From: Pedobacter lusitanus
GTDB taxonomy: Bacteria > Bacteroidota > Bacteroidia > Sphingobacteriales > Sphingobacteriaceae
NCBI RefSeq assembly: GCF_040026395.1
Contig: NZ_CP157278.1
Coordinates: 2,790,001 to 2,854,000 of the forward strand
DNA length: 64,000 nucleotides
Reading direction: 5' to 3'
In this document: positions 46,859 to 56,006 of the stretch, piece by piece
How positions within the stretch are numbered: position 1 is the first letter of the stretch
Layout of the letters: every line of letters begins with the position of its first letter
Position numbers and translations under genes: made by a program
Notes under the pieces: generated by a model
What the model was told of the DNA's origin: nothing
What the model saw: only the letters and a program-made list of their open reading frames with translations
Databases searched by the model: none

Positions 46859-46863
46859 TTTAT

Positions 46864-47163
46864 ATGAACAGATTACTGGAAATCTTTCGCAACAAATACT
46901 TTCTGTCAGCTGCAGCATTTGCGGTATGGATGTTATTCTTTGATAAGAATGATATGCTCTCTCAGTATGAGTATCGTACAGAAGTACACAAACTGCAGGA
47001 AGAGAAAGATTTCTATGAGAAGCAAACTGCCCAGGTAAAGAAAGATCTTAACGAACTGAATACCAATCTGAATACCGCAGAAAAATTTGCCAGAGAAAAA
47101 TACTTCATGAAAAAAGATAATGAAGATGTTTTTGTCATCATTAAAGCAAGTCCTAAAGACTAA
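46864..47163 (+). CDS. FtsB/DivIC-like septum formation initiator
   Basis: A 99-residue bitopic membrane protein: short cytoplasmic N-terminus (MNRLLEIFRNK), one membrane helix (YFLSAAAFAVWMLFFD), then a periplasmic coiled coil (about 35-80) and a C-terminal segment AEKFAREKYFMKKDNEDVFVI, which is typical of the FtsB/DivIC family. Such proteins link the early and late divisome proteins in cell division. In Bacteroidota this gene commonly lies near eno; here the RHS locus sits between the two, which suggests that locus was inserted. Confidence 0.88.
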   Translation: MNRLLEIFRNKYFLSAAAFAVWMLFFDKNDMLSQYEYRTEVHKLQEEKDFYEKQTAQVKKDLNELNTNLNTAEKFAREKYFMKKDNEDVFVIIKASPKD

Positions 47164-47176
47164 TAATCAGCCCAGT

Positions 47177-47788
47177 CTAATAGCCGAATCTCGGTAAAGT
47201 CAGTTTATATCTTACTACGATTACTCTCAATGTAAAAATAAACCCGATAACCAGCACTTTCGCTATATCTGCTTTCAAATTAAAAAACAATAAAGTGAAG
47301 TACAGGATTCCGCCCAGAATACAGGCTGTGGCATAGATCTCCTTTTTAAAGATTAAAGGAATAGTATTCAGTAAAGTATCTCTGATTACCCCGCCAAAAC
47401 AACCTGTAATTGTCCCTAGTGCAATACAAATTCCCGGGCTCAGGCCAAAGGCGATTCCCTTTTGGATTCCCAGTATAGTAAATAATCCCAGTCCCATGGA
47501 GTCAAACAGAAACAAGGTAACTGTAAATCTCTTTCTATGTCTTTTCAGAAAGATAGTCAGTAGTGAAGTTACCAGGATCAGCAGACAGTAGTTTACATCC
47601 CTCATCCACTTAACCGGCGTATCACCCAAAAGCAAATCGCGGACAGTACCCCCTCCAATAGAAGTAACAAAGGCAATAATTAATACGCCAAAAGGGTCAA
47701 GCCGCCGCTGTATAGCAGAAAATGAACCAGAGATCGCAAAAGCAATAGTCCCTAAAATTTCTATAACCTGAGAGGTAGTGAATTCCAT
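47177..47788 (-). CDS. trimeric intracellular cation channel family protein (UPF0126)
   Basis: A 203-residue inner membrane protein with seven hydrophobic segments arranged as two similar glycine-rich halves. The first half has ILGTIAFAISGSFSAIQRRLDPFG and GGGTVRDLLLGDTPV; the second has LGTITGCFGGVIRDTLLNTIP. Each is quoted from about residues 10-60 and 115-150. These are the hallmarks of bacterial TRIC channels (YicG/YadS), which conduct K+ or small molecules. The physiological role is unclear. It is convergent with the divIC-like gene and 14 bases downstream of the VWA gene, so it is probably transcribed with it. Confidence 0.9.
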   Translation of the reverse strand: MEFTTSQVIEILGTIAFAISGSFSAIQRRLDPFGVLIIAFVTSIGGGTVRDLLLGDTPVKWMRDVNYCLLILVTSLLTIFLKRHRKRFTVTLFLFDSMGLGLFTILGIQKGIAFGLSPGICIALGTITGCFGGVIRDTLLNTIPLIFKKEIYATACILGGILYFTLLFFNLKADIAKVLVIGFIFTLRVIVVRYKLTLPRFGY

Positions 47789-47801
47789 AAATTAACCTTA
47801 A

Positions 47802-49883
47802 TTACAGCGCCGAATTTCTTTTACGTACAAACCATTCTATACTGAGCAATATCAAAATCAGTATAAATAAACTTTTTAAATTAATTAATTCCTCATACTT
47901 ACGGTCTTCATAACTCAGTGTTTTTAACTGGTTACTTTTAAGCAGATCATCTTTAATTTTTAAAATCTGGTCTGGAAGATACAATTTTCCATTGGTCTGA
48001 TTAGCTAACTGATATAATAATTGATGATTTGCCAGTGTTTGCTGAAATTCGGCAGTCAAGGTATTGACAAAAAAGGAACCTTTATCCTGATAACGCTGGT
48101 TACCCAACGTCGTATTTGCTACAAAACTATAATTACCCGGAGGCAGTATACCCGCATCCAGCTGGTAGGAAGATTCAAATCTGGAAAAAGCAAAATTATA
48201 GGTTTTTCCCTTTTCATCCTTCAGCACAAAATTAACGTCAGGTGTATTGACAGGCTGATAACTATCATTGTATAAGGTTGCATTCAAGAGCACGCGGTCA
48301 TTTTCTTCGAAGGTATTTTTAATCGGCCTGACTTTGAACTTCCTTTTATCGTCCTTAACAGAAAGATATTGTACCACTTTTCCTATCAGCTCATTAAAAA
48401 CAGGGGTCTGAGGATTTTCACGGGCCTCAGACAATTTCCATTTCCATAGCCCTTCTCCAATCAAATAACCCGTTTTACGTCCGTTATCATTCATAAAAAA
48501 TAGCTGGGGACGATCCGTTTTCATTTTCCCATTACGCTGATCCAGTACGACCTGCTGGCTGCCCAGCACTTTAAACTGTCCGGAAGGCGCCTGTAAAGGG
48601 TCAAAGTTTTCAATGACTTTACGCGAAGCCGGACTTAAATCAAAAACAGATAAATTTTGATCCACATCACTATACTGATATTGCAAAGCAGTATTTCCCG
48701 AAAAATTAACCTGCTGCTGTACCTGGTTAAATCTGCTCAGATTACTTTGTGCTCCTGTAATATACCATACCGGAACTTTTTCAGCTTTAACTTTAGTTAA
48801 AAAGGCATTCGCGTCAAACTGATTATCCGGTAACTGATACAAAATGATCAGTCCATATCCCTTAAGGTCAGTTTTCAGCAGATCATCATTCAGGATCACA
48901 GAAACTTCGTGATGTTTATTCAATCCTATCGCCTGTTTCAATACAGCCAGATCAGGGTGAGGGCCTGCAGCAGCAATCAATACTTTCTGACGTTCATCAA
49001 TAACCTCTACTAAAGTCTGGAAAATATTATTTTTTACTGAGACCTCCTTTTCAACCGGAGATACGGAAATGATATATTTATGCTGCCCGGTTTTGGTCGC
49101 TTTCAAATTGACAGGAATGTTTTTCAAAAACTGTTCAGCATTAACAGCAATCCCCTGTTCAAAAACTTTCTTCCCATCTTCCTGCACAGTTAATCTAACC
49201 GCAGCCCCATTACACTGATAAGCCTGTACCTGCACTTCCATCCTGAAATCATTATCCAGATAAACCAGATCGTTCACATTTACAGAACTGATCAGTATAT
49301 CTTTTTTAGGAATCGTATCCCCCAGCGCAATGGTATAAACAGGAGCTTTCAGCAAAGCCAGATCCTGAACAGGATTTCCTCCCCGGTTGAAAATACCATC
49401 AGTAGCCATAATTACTGCTCCGACATTTTTATTCATCAGCTCATCATTGAGCTGACTGATCAGCTGGACTGCATTGGTTGTTTTTCCTTTATAGCTAAAA
49501 TCAAGCCCGCTGATCACCTTATCACTAAAGCTATACATCTTAACCTGATATTTTTCTGATAAGTCAGCCTGGAGCTTCTGAAGGTTTTTTCTATACTGAA
49601 GACTATCAAATCCTGCCGGCGTAAAAGCACCAACAGATTCAGAATTATCCTGAGCTATAATTATGATAGGTTTTTCCAGGGTATAACTAACCTGTCTGAT
49701 CAATGGTGCAAATAAAAACCATAAAATCAGTGTTAGCGTTATGGCTCTGATTACTGCTAAAGCTATACTTACCGGACGGGTTAAACCAGATTTCTTTCCA
49801 TAGAGCAACCATGCAAAAAATAATCCCGCTGCTAAGCAGCCGGTAAATGCAAGAAAGCTATAAAAGTTAAAGTGATCACTCAT
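47802..49883 (-). CDS. membrane-anchored VWA-domain protein
   Basis: A 693-residue protein from the ATG at 49883; 12 extra residues from 49919 are basic and not family-like. Two N-terminal membrane helices (about 9-28 and 38-62) precede a periplasmic region that begins as a von Willebrand A domain (IIIIAQDNSESV, a DxSxS-type MIDAS, then VIMATDGIFNRGGNP). Beta-rich domains follow (about 225-650), and a final membrane helix near 665-685 ends in RKRNSAL. The layout resembles Bat-like or glutamine-amidotransferase-like membrane proteins of Bacteroidota. The function is unknown, possibly protein assembly at the envelope. Confidence 0.8.
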   Translation of the reverse strand: MSDHFNFYSFLAFTGCLAAGLFFAWLLYGKKSGLTRPVSIALAVIRAITLTLILWFLFAPLIRQVSYTLEKPIIIIAQDNSESVGAFTPAGFDSLQYRKNLQKLQADLSEKYQVKMYSFSDKVISGLDFSYKGKTTNAVQLISQLNDELMNKNVGAVIMATDGIFNRGGNPVQDLALLKAPVYTIALGDTIPKKDILISSVNVNDLVYLDNDFRMEVQVQAYQCNGAAVRLTVQEDGKKVFEQGIAVNAEQFLKNIPVNLKATKTGQHKYIISVSPVEKEVSVKNNIFQTLVEVIDERQKVLIAAAGPHPDLAVLKQAIGLNKHHEVSVILNDDLLKTDLKGYGLIILYQLPDNQFDANAFLTKVKAEKVPVWYITGAQSNLSRFNQVQQQVNFSGNTALQYQYSDVDQNLSVFDLSPASRKVIENFDPLQAPSGQFKVLGSQQVVLDQRNGKMKTDRPQLFFMNDNGRKTGYLIGEGLWKWKLSEARENPQTPVFNELIGKVVQYLSVKDDKRKFKVRPIKNTFEENDRVLLNATLYNDSYQPVNTPDVNFVLKDEKGKTYNFAFSRFESSYQLDAGILPPGNYSFVANTTLGNQRYQDKGSFFVNTLTAEFQQTLANHQLLYQLANQTNGKLYLPDQILKIKDDLLKSNQLKTLSYEDRKYEELINLKSLFILILILLSIEWFVRKRNSAL

Positions 49884-50081
49884 AGGTCTTCGTAAAGATG
49901 CTGATTTTTTAAAAAACATGATAGTTTATCAGGAAAAATCAAATTCATGAATCTGTTTGTTAAAAATCCTGAAGTGATTTCCCCAAATTTTCAGACCATT
50001 TCGAAGCGATTTTCAGGTGCAAAAAAAGACCAAAATACGTCTCTTGTAACACACTATGAATCAACACCTTAAAAGGACTTT

Positions 50082-50134
50082 GTTCAGACATCGTTCAGAC
50101 ACTCTCCACTTATTGTTCAGACAACGTTCACTCA
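50082..50134 (+). repeat. 11-bp phased short direct repeats (GTTCAGACA)
   Basis: GTTCAGACA occurs at 50082, 50093 and 50115, and GTTCACTCA at 50126. The spacings are 11, 22 and 11 bp, so all lie in one 11-bp register with one degenerate slot at 50104. The cluster lies upstream of the VWA gene and downstream of fabG. Confidence 0.7.
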
Positions 50135-50230
50135 AACCTGAATAAAGCCTTAATAAGCACTGGAAACAACATTTATCGGGGCTTTTCGACGAGTCTTTTA
50201 AGACCAGTCTGAGCATATCTTAGTTCCAGC

Positions 50231-50277
50231 AAAAAAGGGTAAAAAACCCATCCTTTAACAGGTGGTTTTTTACCCTT
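50231..50277 (-). terminator. intrinsic terminator of fabG
   Basis: Stem AAGGGTAAAAAACC / GGTTTTTTACCCTT with a one-base bulge and a 12-base loop. On the minus strand it is followed by a T run, 30 bases past the fabG stop. Confidence 0.85.
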
Positions 50278-50306
50278 CAAATAATTTTGTATTTAATAAA
50301 TTTGTC

Positions 50307-51050
50307 TTATAGCATACCGCCGCAAACAGACAGTACCTGTCCGGTCACATATGCGCTCATATCAGAAGCAAGGAATACACAAACATTAGCTACATCTTCA
50401 GGTTCACCTGCACGTTTCAATGGAATACCTTCTTCCCAGCCTTTTACAACTTTAGGATCCAGTACGTCAGTCATTTCAGTGCGGATAAATCCAGGAGCAA
50501 CTACATTAGTACGGATATTTCTTGATCCCAGTTCTTTAGCAACAGATTTGGAGAAACCAATAATACCTGCTTTTGAAGCCGCGTAATTAGCCTGACCAGC
50601 ATTTCCCTGTACACCTACAACCGAGCTCAGGTTAATGAAAGATCCTTTACGGTTTTTCATCATGATCTTTGAAGCCGCTTTAGTTACGTTGAAAACAGAT
50701 TTCAGGTTTACGTTAATCACGTCATCCCAGTTTTCTTCACTCATACGCATCAATAAACCATCTTTAGTGATACCGGCATTGTTAACAACGATATCAATAG
50801 TACCAAATTCAGCAACGATATCACTAATTAGTTTTTCTGCTTCATCAAATTTAGAAGCGTCAGAACGGTATCCTTTCACTTTAGTTCCGAAAGCTTGCAA
50901 TTCCTGTTCTAATGCTTCTCCCTTCTCTACTGAAGACAGATAAGTGAAAGCAACATTTGCACCCTGTTCCGCAAATTTCTCCGCTATTTTGCGGCCTATT
51001 CCTTTTGAAGCACCAGTAACTAATGCTGTTTTTCCTTCTAATAGTTTCAT
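50307..51050 (-). CDS. fabG: 3-oxoacyl-[acyl-carrier-protein] reductase
   Basis: NADPH-dependent short-chain dehydrogenase of fatty acid elongation, 247 residues. Motifs are the Rossmann TGASKGIGR at 12-20, VNNAGIT near 87-93, catalytic Ser in NLSSVVG, YAASKAG with Tyr and Lys, and the closing VTGQVLSVCGGML. The consensus last motif is usually GQTL(H/N)VDGG; here VCGG replaces VDGG. Other SDR oxidoreductases share the pattern, but length and motifs favour FabG. It ends at the terminator at 50231-50277. Confidence 0.9.
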   Translation of the reverse strand: MKLLEGKTALVTGASKGIGRKIAEKFAEQGANVAFTYLSSVEKGEALEQELQAFGTKVKGYRSDASKFDEAEKLISDIVAEFGTIDIVVNNAGITKDGLLMRMSEENWDDVINVNLKSVFNVTKAASKIMMKNRKGSFINLSSVVGVQGNAGQANYAASKAGIIGFSKSVAKELGSRNIRTNVVAPGFIRTEMTDVLDPKVVKGWEEGIPLKRAGEPEDVANVCVFLASDMSAYVTGQVLSVCGGML

Positions 51051-51218
51051 CTGTTTATATATTGTTTTTTTGTGAGAGGAGCCTTTGATGATTAATTAAT
51101 TATTGCCCTGCGGGTTTAAATAATTATTTTAATCATGCCGGATTCATTTAGTTGTTGTCTATTTTTTTAATAATGGTTATTTCATATCCGGTCTGCCAGG
51201 CAAACCTGAATTCAGGTT

Positions 51219-52274
51219 TTATATAGCTGGTTCCTGCTGACTCAGACAATGGAAACTGCCCAATCCCCAGATAATATCTGTAGAATCTATTCCAACTACT
51301 TTCCGGTCAGGGAAAGCACCTCTGATAATATCCAGTGCAATTTCATCATTTACATCTCTGAAAGTAGGTACAATTACAGCTTCATTTGCAATATAAAAAT
51401 TAGCGTATGAGGCTGGCAGGCGCGTATCTTCGTGGATAACCGGCGATGGCATAGGTAACTGGATAATGTTCAAAGGTTCTCCGTTTAACAAACGCATTGC
51501 TTTCAGCTCTTCCAGATTTTCCTTTAAAAGGATATAATTTTCATCCAGCGGATTTGATTCCACTACAGTTAAGACCGTATTCGCATTTACAAAACGGGTG
51601 ATATCATCGATATGGCCATCAGTATCATCACCAACGATACCATCTCCTACCCATAAAACCTGTTCTGCACCATAACACTCTTTCAGATATTCTTCAATCT
51701 GCTCCTGATTAAGATGAGGATTTCTGTTTTTATTTAACAGACAGGCTCTGGAAGTTAAAATAGTACCCGCACCATTAAACTCTACCGATCCGCCTTCCAT
51801 CACAATACCCGGATTAAATACCGGCAAACCAAAGTGATCCGCAATACGCGTAGGAATTACATCATCCAGTTCATAAGGAGGATATTTTCCGCCCCAGGCA
51901 TTATAGCCCCAGTCAATAACTACTTTTTTCTGTTCTGCGTTCAGGTTTAATAAAAAAGCAGGGCCGTGATCGCGGCACCAGGCATCATTACTTGGGTTGA
52001 AATAAAACTCAATCTGTGTTAAATCAGCACCTGCTTCCTGCAATCTAGTAATTGCAAAAGCTTTGGTTGCTTCATCATTCACATTGATCCTTACCTTTTC
52101 TCCCTGAGCTACGATTTTGATAAATTCACAATAGGGTGCATAGATCATATCGATTTTACCAGGCCATGAAGCCTCTTTATGAGGCCATGTTAACCAGGTT
52201 GCCTCATGTTTTGCCCATTCAGCAGGAAAGCGATATCCGGCTTTCTTCGGAGAGTTATCAAATAGACTCGTCAT
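51219..52274 (-). CDS. aguA: agmatine deiminase
   Basis: Hydrolyses agmatine to N-carbamoylputrescine and ammonia, 351 residues. The guanidine-modifying enzyme features are WLTWPHKEASWPG at the start, NDAWCRDHGPAF with catalytic acidic and His positions, DWGYNAWGGKYPPYELDD, DDTDGHIDD, and the catalytic Cys in LGSFHCLSQQEPA at the C-terminus. Its first 17 bases overlap the end of aguB, which encodes the next enzyme, so the pair works as one putrescine-forming unit from arginine-derived agmatine. Confidence 0.95.
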   Translation of the reverse strand: MTSLFDNSPKKAGYRFPAEWAKHEATWLTWPHKEASWPGKIDMIYAPYCEFIKIVAQGEKVRINVNDEATKAFAITRLQEAGADLTQIEFYFNPSNDAWCRDHGPAFLLNLNAEQKKVVIDWGYNAWGGKYPPYELDDVIPTRIADHFGLPVFNPGIVMEGGSVEFNGAGTILTSRACLLNKNRNPHLNQEQIEEYLKECYGAEQVLWVGDGIVGDDTDGHIDDITRFVNANTVLTVVESNPLDENYILLKENLEELKAMRLLNGEPLNIIQLPMPSPVIHEDTRLPASYANFYIANEAVIVPTFRDVNDEIALDIIRGAFPDRKVVGIDSTDIIWGLGSFHCLSQQEPAI

Positions 52275-53133
52275 CTATATATCTTTTGGTAATTTGTGAA
52301 TAACTATCAATTCTTCTGTCACGTAAAAAAGGCCAGTGTGTTCTGTAACTGTCAGATTTAGACAAGTCAAGTTCTACTACTTTTAATTCTTCTTTATCAT
52401 GTGAAGCCTGGTATAAAAGTGACCCAAAAGGATTAGACACGAACGATCCGCCCCAGAAAGCCACACCAGCTTCTTCACCTACGCGGTTAATACTAACTAC
52501 AGGTACTCCATTTGCAATGGAATGAGAACGCTGGATAGTCTGCCATGCATTATACTGTTCTTTATTGGTTTCTTCATCCTGTGTAGTTGCCCATCCTATT
52601 GCAGTCGGGTAAACCAGGAAATCAGCTCCCATTAATGAAGTTAATCTTGCAGCCTCAGGATACCACTGATCCCAGCAGATCAGCACTCCTATTTTAGCAT
52701 ATTTGGTTTTGAAAACTTTATAACCCAGATCACCAGGAGTAAAATAGAATTTTTCATAGAAGCCAGGATCATCCGGGATATGCATTTTACGGTATTTACC
52801 TAAATATGCACCGTCTGCATCCAGAACTGCAGTAGTATTATGATATAGTCCTTCCGCTCTTTTTTCAAACAGAGAGGCAACTATTACTACATTCAATTCT
52901 TTGGCAACAGCCGATAAAACATCGGTTGATGGTCCGGGAATAGTTTCTGCTAATTTGAAGTTTTCATAATCTTCCACATCACAGAAATATAATGAGGTGA
53001 AAAGCTCCTGCAGACAAACCACCTGGGCACCCTGTGCCGCAACTTCACGGATCTTTGCAATCGCCTTATCTAAATTTTCTTGTTTGTTACCGGAGCAGGT
53101 CATCTGCACCAATCCAACTTGTACTTTAGCCAT
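52258..53133 (-). CDS. aguB: N-carbamoylputrescine amidase
   Basis: Nitrilase-superfamily enzyme that converts N-carbamoylputrescine to putrescine, CO2 and ammonia, 291 residues. The Glu-Lys-Cys triad is visible: Glu in CLQELFTSLYF, Lys in KYRKMHIPDDP and Cys in VLICWDQWYPEAARL. Residues SYSQITKRY near the end are typical of the AguB branch. It is the first gene of the aguB-aguA unit. A -7 box lies 20 bases upstream of the start. Confidence 0.95.
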   Translation of the reverse strand: MAKVQVGLVQMTCSGNKQENLDKAIAKIREVAAQGAQVVCLQELFTSLYFCDVEDYENFKLAETIPGPSTDVLSAVAKELNVVIVASLFEKRAEGLYHNTTAVLDADGAYLGKYRKMHIPDDPGFYEKFYFTPGDLGYKVFKTKYAKIGVLICWDQWYPEAARLTSLMGADFLVYPTAIGWATTQDEETNKEQYNAWQTIQRSHSIANGVPVVSINRVGEEAGVAFWGGSFVSNPFGSLLYQASHDKEELKVVELDLSKSDSYRTHWPFLRDRRIDSYSQITKRYIDDESI

Positions 53134-53153
53134 TCTTTGAATTTTTGTGAATG

Positions 53154-53161
53154 CAAAGTTA
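53154..53161 (-). promoter_or_regulatory. -7 promoter box TAACTTTG for aguB-aguA
   Basis: Exact TAnnTTTG match on the minus strand, 20 bases upstream of the aguB ATG. Confidence 0.55.
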
Positions 53162-53254
53162 GCAGAAAAAAAATTCTGTAGTTCATTATTCTGAAAAGGA
53201 GCTCTCAGATAGAAACAGGGGCCTAAAATCAGGCAAACAGGGAGTGGGAAATGC

Positions 53255-53473
53255 TTAAGAAGAAGTAGTTGTCCTGGTTAGCGTATCTCTGTATTCCTGT
53301 TGCAGTTCAAACAGACATTTGGCACATAAACAACTATCATAATGCTCACTGATATACTGCACCTCGTTCAGGTCAAGGTGCACTGCACTACACTGACATT
53401 TAGTGTAAGAGTTAGCCTTGCACTCAATCGGCACACCGCAACGTTCACATGGTATAATTTCGTGTTTTGCCAT
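53255..53473 (-). CDS. small cysteine-rich CWC-type protein
   Basis: A 72-residue protein with seven cysteines arranged CERCGVPIECKANSYTKCQC in the first half and SCLCAKCLFELQQEY in the second. This matches small cysteine-rich CWC-type (Cys_rich_CWC) zinc-binding proteins. It has no signal peptide and is probably cytoplasmic. The function is unknown. It lies downstream of nrdA on the same strand but has its own -7 box embedded in the nrdA terminator hairpin. Confidence 0.75.
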   Translation of the reverse strand: MAKHEIIPCERCGVPIECKANSYTKCQCSAVHLDLNEVQYISEHYDSCLCAKCLFELQQEYRDTLTRTTTSS

Positions 53474-53492
53474 TAAAGGGGGGATAATACAA

Positions 53493-53500
53493 CAAAAGTA
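53493..53500 (-). promoter_or_regulatory. -7 promoter box TACTTTTG inside a terminator hairpin
   Basis: Exact TAnnTTTG match on the minus strand, 20 bases upstream of the ATG of the CWC-type gene. It coincides with the descending arm of the inverted repeat at 53495-53524. Confidence 0.5.
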
Positions 53501-53524
53501 CGGTAATTTGAATTACCGTACTTT
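53495..53524 (-). terminator. perfect inverted repeat, probable nrdA terminator
   Basis: AAAGTACGGTAATT and its exact complement separated by two bases, 27 bases after the nrdA stop. The following T tract is short (TTTTGTTG), so termination may be partial and let some transcripts run into the CWC-type gene. Confidence 0.7.
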
Positions 53525-53550
53525 ATGCCTTTCATTTTATGAGATTTAGA

Positions 53551-55929
53551 TTATCCTGAACAGCTGATACAGCCTTCTTCCATAGAACAAACAGGACCGT
53601 CTGTGATTTCTTCAGCTACCTGCTCAATATGCTCCGGAATTACCGGCTCCATATTTTTACCTGCCTGATTCTCTACAGTGAATTTCACCGCCTGAGAAGC
53701 AGCCTGTGTACGCAGATAATACATACCTGTTTTCAAACCTTTTTTCCATGCATAGAAGTGCATTGAAGTCAGTTTAGAAGTATTAGGTGCATTAATAAAC
53801 AGGTTCAGAGATTGCGACTGGCAGATGTAGGCACCACGATCTGCTGCCATGTCAATAATACTGCGCATTTTAATCTCCCAGACTGTTTTATACAGTTCTT
53901 TGATATAATCAGGAATTTCAGCGATGTCCTGGATAGAACCGTTAGCTAAAATAATTCTGTCTTTCATTGCTGGTGTCCATAAACCTAAAGCTACCAGGTC
54001 TTTCAATAAGTGTTTGTTAACCACGATGAATTCACCGCTCAATACACGTCTTGTATAGATATTTGAAGTATAAGGCTCGAAACACTCATTGTTACCCAGA
54101 ATCTGAGAAGTTGAAGCAGTAGGCATAGGTGCAACCAGTAAAGAGTTACGTACACCGTCTTTCACTACTTTTTTACGTAAAGTTTCCCAGTCCCAGCGGT
54201 TGCTCGATGGAGTTACATTCCAAAGATCAAACTGGAATTTACCTTTTGATAAAGGAGAACCTTTGAAAGTTTCATAGGCTCCGTCTTTAACCGCAAGATC
54301 ATGCGAAGCACTCATTGCAGCAAAATAGATCGTTTCAAAGATTTCTTTGTTCAGTTCTCTTGCGCCATCGCTTTCAAACGGTAAACGCATTAAGATAAAT
54401 GCATCGGCCAATCCCTGTACACCTAAACCAACTGGTCTGTGGCGCATATTGGAATTTCTTGCTTCTTCTACAGGGTAGTAGTTATAATCAATGATTTTAT
54501 TCAGGTTTAAAGTAGCCTGATAAGTCACATCATATAATTTCTGATGATCAAACTCTCCGTTAACTACATATCTTGGTAAAGCAAGCGAAGCCAGGTTACA
54601 TACTGCAACTTCATCTTTAGAGGTATACTCTATGATTTCGGTACACAGGTTAGAACTTTTGATCGTTCCCAGGTTTTGCTGATTGGATTTACCATTGGCA
54701 GCGTCTTTATATAACAGATAAGGTGTACCGGTTTCAATCTGTGAATCCAGGATGGCGAACCATAATTCCTGAGCCTTGATTGTTTTACGCGCACGACCTT
54801 CTTTTTCATAACGGGTATATAATTCGTTAAATTCTTCTCCCCAGCAATCTGCCAGCCCCGGTGCTTCATGCGGACAGAAAAGACTCCATTCGCCATTTTC
54901 TTCTACACGCTGCATGAATAAATCACAAACCCAAAGTGCATAGAATAAATCACGGGCACGCATTTCTTCTTTACCATGATTTTTACGTAAATCAAGGAAA
55001 GCAAGAACGTCAGCATGCCATGGTTCTAAATAGATAGCAAAGGCACCTTTACGTTTACCTCCGCCCTGATCTACATAACGTGCTGTATCATTAAATACCT
55101 TTAACATCGGTACGATACCATTACTTGTTCCGTTAGTTCCGCTGATATAAGAACCTGTGGCTCTTACATTGTGGATGCTCAGACCAATACCACCAGCACT
55201 CTGTGAGATTTTAGCAGTTTGTTTTAAGGTATCATAAATCCCTTCGATACTATCATCCTGCATAGACAACAGGAAGCACGAAGACATTTGAGGTTTAGGT
55301 GTGGCTGCATTGAATAAAGTAGGTGTGGCATGCGTAAACCAACGCTCACTCATCAGGTTATAGGTAGCAATTACGCTATCAATATCACCTTTGTGAATCC
55401 CTACCGATACACGCATAAACAAATGCTGAGGGCGTTCTACGATTTCACCATTAATTTTAAGCAGGTAAGATTTTTCAAGAGTCTTGAATCCGAAATAATC
55501 AAAGCCAAAATCCCTGTCATAGATAATTGTGCTGTCCAGTAAATCAGCATGCTCCTGAATTACTTCCCAAACATCTTCAGCAATTAAAGAAGCTGATTTT
55601 TCAGTTTTAGGATCTATATATCTATATAACATCTCCATCGTCTTAGAAAACGACTTCGTTGTATTCTTATGCAAATTTGACACGGCTATCCTTGACGCCA
55701 GTAAAGCATAATCCGGGTGTTTAGTGGTTAAAGAGGCAGCCGTTTCAGCAGCAAGGTTATCTAATTCTGAGGTTGTAACCCCATCATATAATCCTTCAAT
55801 TACTTTCTTGGCTACATCTATAGGATCAACAAGTTCCACATTAAAGCCATAACATAACTTTTCGATGCGGGCAGTGATCTTATCAAACCGCACCGCTTCT
55901 TTGCGACCATCTCTTTTTTCTACAAACAT
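53551..55929 (-). CDS. nrdA: ribonucleoside-diphosphate reductase, alpha subunit (class I)
   Basis: Catalytic subunit that reduces ribonucleotides to deoxyribonucleotides, 792 residues. The ATP-cone domain occupies about 1-95 ([20 protein letters not shown]). The barrel contains [40 protein letters not shown] with an active-site Cys, and [22 protein letters not shown] in the region near residues 605-626. The C-terminal swinging-arm cysteines are in EEGCISCSG. It follows nrdB by 77 bases and is transcribed with it. Confidence 0.97.
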   Translation of the reverse strand: MFVEKRDGRKEAVRFDKITARIEKLCYGFNVELVDPIDVAKKVIEGLYDGVTTSELDNLAAETAASLTTKHPDYALLASRIAVSNLHKNTTKSFSKTMEMLYRYIDPKTEKSASLIAEDVWEVIQEHADLLDSTIIYDRDFGFDYFGFKTLEKSYLLKINGEIVERPQHLFMRVSVGIHKGDIDSVIATYNLMSERWFTHATPTLFNAATPKPQMSSCFLLSMQDDSIEGIYDTLKQTAKISQSAGGIGLSIHNVRATGSYISGTNGTSNGIVPMLKVFNDTARYVDQGGGKRKGAFAIYLEPWHADVLAFLDLRKNHGKEEMRARDLFYALWVCDLFMQRVEENGEWSLFCPHEAPGLADCWGEEFNELYTRYEKEGRARKTIKAQELWFAILDSQIETGTPYLLYKDAANGKSNQQNLGTIKSSNLCTEIIEYTSKDEVAVCNLASLALPRYVVNGEFDHQKLYDVTYQATLNLNKIIDYNYYPVEEARNSNMRHRPVGLGVQGLADAFILMRLPFESDGARELNKEIFETIYFAAMSASHDLAVKDGAYETFKGSPLSKGKFQFDLWNVTPSSNRWDWETLRKKVVKDGVRNSLLVAPMPTASTSQILGNNECFEPYTSNIYTRRVLSGEFIVVNKHLLKDLVALGLWTPAMKDRIILANGSIQDIAEIPDYIKELYKTVWEIKMRSIIDMAADRGAYICQSQSLNLFINAPNTSKLTSMHFYAWKKGLKTGMYYLRTQAASQAVKFTVENQAGKNMEPVIPEHIEQVAEEITDGPVCSMEEGCISCSG

Positions 55930-56006
55930 ATTTTCTTAGGTTTAAAGCTGCATATTCTTATTGTTCAAGGCAATTCAGAACATAGGCAACAGTTTATATT
56001 CTTTTA

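Larger units (their letters stand above)
46519..46863. other. divergent AT-rich intergenic region
   Basis: This 345-base gap between the RHS gene and the divIC-like gene holds no credible ORF. It is extremely AT-rich with poly-A/T stretches, and carries -7 boxes for both directions (46701-46708 minus, 46851-46858 plus). I see no repeats or hairpins of note. Confidence 0.6.
49884..50306. other. intergenic region with an 11-bp phased repeat and a terminator
   Basis: A 423-base gap without a credible gene. It holds the repeat cluster at 50082-50134 and the fabG terminator at 50231-50277. A 29-codon ATG ORF at 50056 simply mirrors the repeat and was not accepted. The promoter of the VWA gene is presumably near 49900-50000, but no exact -7 box was found. 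Confidence 0.6.

Noticed and set aside
50056..50145. 29-residue ORF starting at ATG 50056
   Set aside because: Its sequence only mirrors the 11-bp repeat (RHRSD, RQRSL) and it has no homology-like features or neighbours to support it.
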